From Thermogutta sp. (GTDB lineage Bacteria > Planctomycetota > Planctomycetia > Pirellulales > Thermoguttaceae): DNA of 5,361 nucleotides. Positions 4,757 through 5,361 of the stretch are shown here, piece after piece. Position numbers and translations under genes: made by a program. Position 1 is the first letter of the stretch. Every line of letters starts with the position of its first letter. Under the pieces are notes generated by a model. That model was given only the letters and a program-made list of their open reading frames with translations. It did no database searches and was not told where the DNA came from. The stretch is from positions 1-5,361 of the forward strand of contig JAAZNR010000346.1 in the NCBI GenBank assembly GCA_012798155.1. The letters run 5' to 3'.

Positions 4757-4785
4757 ATCATACGGTGATATGACGTAATATCTTA
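4757..4785 (-). promoter_or_regulatory. Candidate operon promoter (-10 hexamer only)
   Basis: The minus strand has TATGAT at 4762-4757 (5 of 6 to TATAAT) in the AT-rich segment about 115 nt before the first gene. The hexamer 17 nt upstream, TAAGAT, is not a good -35, so the promoter may need an activator or use another sigma factor. A palindrome (4767-4782) occupies the spacer, where a regulator would control access. Confidence 0.25.
4767..4782. promoter_or_regulatory. Near-perfect 16-bp palindrome, operator candidate
   Basis: GATATGACGTAATATC is symmetric at all positions except one pair (GATAT ... ATATC around GACGTA). Its ATATGACGT core recurs inverted at 4717-4725, 51 bp away (about five helical turns), the geometry expected for a dimeric regulator with two sites. 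Confidence 0.4.
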
Positions 4786-4892
4786 TTTTTCAGTACGTTG
4801 CGTCGACATGCCCTGCCGATGGAGAACGATAAGGAAAGTGCACATTGCATGTTTGAAAGAGACCATAACAGTGCAAAATGCACTTGCGGCGT

Positions 4893-4948
4893 TTCTGGAC
4901 CATTCCATCCGGTGCCACAAGATGGTCACAGGATGGTGCGGTCCCGAA
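4893..4948. repeat. Long imperfect hairpin (about 20 bp)
   Basis: Pairing blocks: TTC/GAA (4893-4895 with 4946-4948), GGACC/GGTCC (4897-4901 with 4940-4944), CCATCC/GGATGG (4905-4910 with 4931-4936), GTG/CAC (4912-4914 with 4927-4929), CCA/TGG (4915-4917 with 4923-4925), and a 5-nt loop at 4918-4922. They are separated by 1x1 mismatches, one 3x3 internal loop and one bulge. No T-run follows. It could be a structured RNA element or a DNA cruciform/protein site. Confidence 0.5.
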
Positions 4949-5166
4949 TTGACCAGAGTTGGAGGGCGGCAACGTGCCGGATTCAGTCGGCGACCGCCAG
5001 GTTTGCTATGCGTGGCCGCTGCGAGCCCCCGTCTCCGCGCCCCGCCGACATGAGCCGGTTGGGAGGTTACTTCTGAGCAATCGCCCGGGGGTGGTAACCT
5101 CGGCCCGTGGATGCCGCCTGTTACGCGACGGTTACCGCAACGCGAACGGCTCCTCCCGCTGGGCCT

Positions 5167-5361
5167 TCACGATTGCGATTCCACTGCCTGGTAGTAGCAT
5201 TTGCCGCTTACTCGGCTCTCTTTTACCAAACCCTCGGTACTGAGGTGCTCGATCGACTTCAGGACTTCGTTGCGGTGGATTCCCAGCCCCCCGACGATAT
5301 CGTCGATGGAGCAGGGACGGCGGCGAAGCAACTGGAGAATCTCCTCCCGAGAGGCCTTGCC
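5167..5361 (-). CDS. Winged helix-turn-helix domain protein, C-terminal part only (5' end off the right edge)
   Basis: The 64 visible residues end ...KCYYQAVESQS and stop with TGA at 5169-5167. The visible part is a complete-looking winged helix: helix 1 ASREEILQLLRRRP, helix 2 SIDDIVGGLG, recognition helix IHRNEVLKSIEHLSTEGLV, then wing KESRVSGKCYYQAV. This is the pattern of ArsR/DprA-type winged helices. It may be the end of a transcription regulator of the operon or, as I recall for radical SAM proteins encoded near NifX/MinD genes in anaerobes, a C-terminal winged helix on such an enzyme. The catalytic part, if any, is outside the window, so the choice cannot be made here. It is co-directional with the operon but 525 bp away. 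Confidence 0.8.
   Translation of the reverse strand, partial: GKASREEILQLLRRRPCSIDDIVGGLGIHRNEVLKSIEHLSTEGLVKESRVSGKCYYQAVESQS

Larger units (their letters stand above)
4642..5166. other. 525-bp non-coding regulatory stretch
   Basis: No credible gene: short frames on either strand have no ribosome site and no recognisable protein. The part 4700-4800 is AT-richer than the rest of the window and best fits a promoter. From the operon outward it holds a tight hairpin (4677-4694), a 9-bp inverted repeat ACGTCATAT/ATATGACGT (4717-4725 and 4768-4776), a 16-bp near-palindrome (4767-4782), repeats of GTGCACATnnCATG, a TGCAC inverted repeat (4870-4884), a long imperfect hairpin (4893-4948), and three mutually pairing GGTTAC-type segments (5063-5136). 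I found no tRNA and no riboswitch that I recognise. Confidence 0.7.

Noticed and set aside
4740..4830. Sigma-54 promoter (GG-N10-GC), expected by analogy with the orange protein operons
   Set aside because: The only GG-N10-GC spacing found (minus strand around 4801-4815) does not match TGGCAC...TTGC in the remaining positions.
4790..5076. Short frames on both strands in the non-coding stretch
   Set aside because: No ribosome sites, no recognisable family, unconvincing codon composition, and they overlap one another and the palindromes.

Overview
The window is GC-rich and every convincing gene lies on the minus strand, so transcription runs from high to low coordinates. Clear Shine-Dalgarno sites (AAGGAG-type) and 4-nt ATGA start/stop overlaps point to a bacterium. 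The content (ferredoxin-containing MinD-like ATPases, NifX-like proteins, DUF5320 proteins, a 2[4Fe-4S] ferredoxin) is typical of anaerobes such as Desulfobacterota, anaerobic Planctomycetota or Firmicutes. The sequence alone does not fix the phylum.

Layout in transcription order: (1) 5361-5167, the C-terminal end of a winged-helix protein whose start is outside the window. (2) 5166-4642, a 525-bp non-coding stretch with several palindromes, repeated motifs and a long imperfect hairpin, probably holding the operon promoter. (3) 4641-4447, a 64-aa zinc-ribbon-like protein. (4) 4419-4018, a DUF5320 protein. (5) 3974-3303, an unusual Gly/Met/Arg-repeat + coiled-coil + 2[4Fe-4S] ferredoxin. (6) 3302-3113, a gap with a weak terminator-like hairpin. 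(7) 3112-2981, a probable 43-aa ORF. (8) 2978-2553 and 2556-2194, two NifX/MTH1175-type proteins overlapping by ATGA. (9) 2101-1745, a second DUF5320 protein. (10) 1662-814 and 817-1, two MinD-type ATPases with inserted ferredoxin domains, also overlapping by ATGA; the last runs off the left edge.

Almost everything occurs in pairs: two MinD/ferredoxin ATPases, two NifX-like proteins, two DUF5320 proteins. MinD-type ATPases with inserted ferredoxin domains together with small Nitro_FeMo-Co-fold proteins resemble the anaerobe-specific orange protein (ORP) gene set of Desulfovibrio and, more distantly, NifX/NifB-C cofactor carriers and Mrp/NBP35 Fe-S carriers. The inferred role is ATP- and electron-dependent assembly or trafficking of a metal-sulfur cluster: the ATPases and ferredoxin supply energy and electrons, the NifX-like proteins hold the cluster, and the small Gly-rich proteins act as scaffolds or adaptors. 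The cargo and client enzyme cannot be read from this window.

The most unusual items are the repeat-ferredoxin fusion at 3303-3974, whose 45-nt repeats each place a near-perfect Shine-Dalgarno six bases before an in-frame ATG; the possible overlooked 43-aa gene; and the structured regulatory stretch at 4642-5166.
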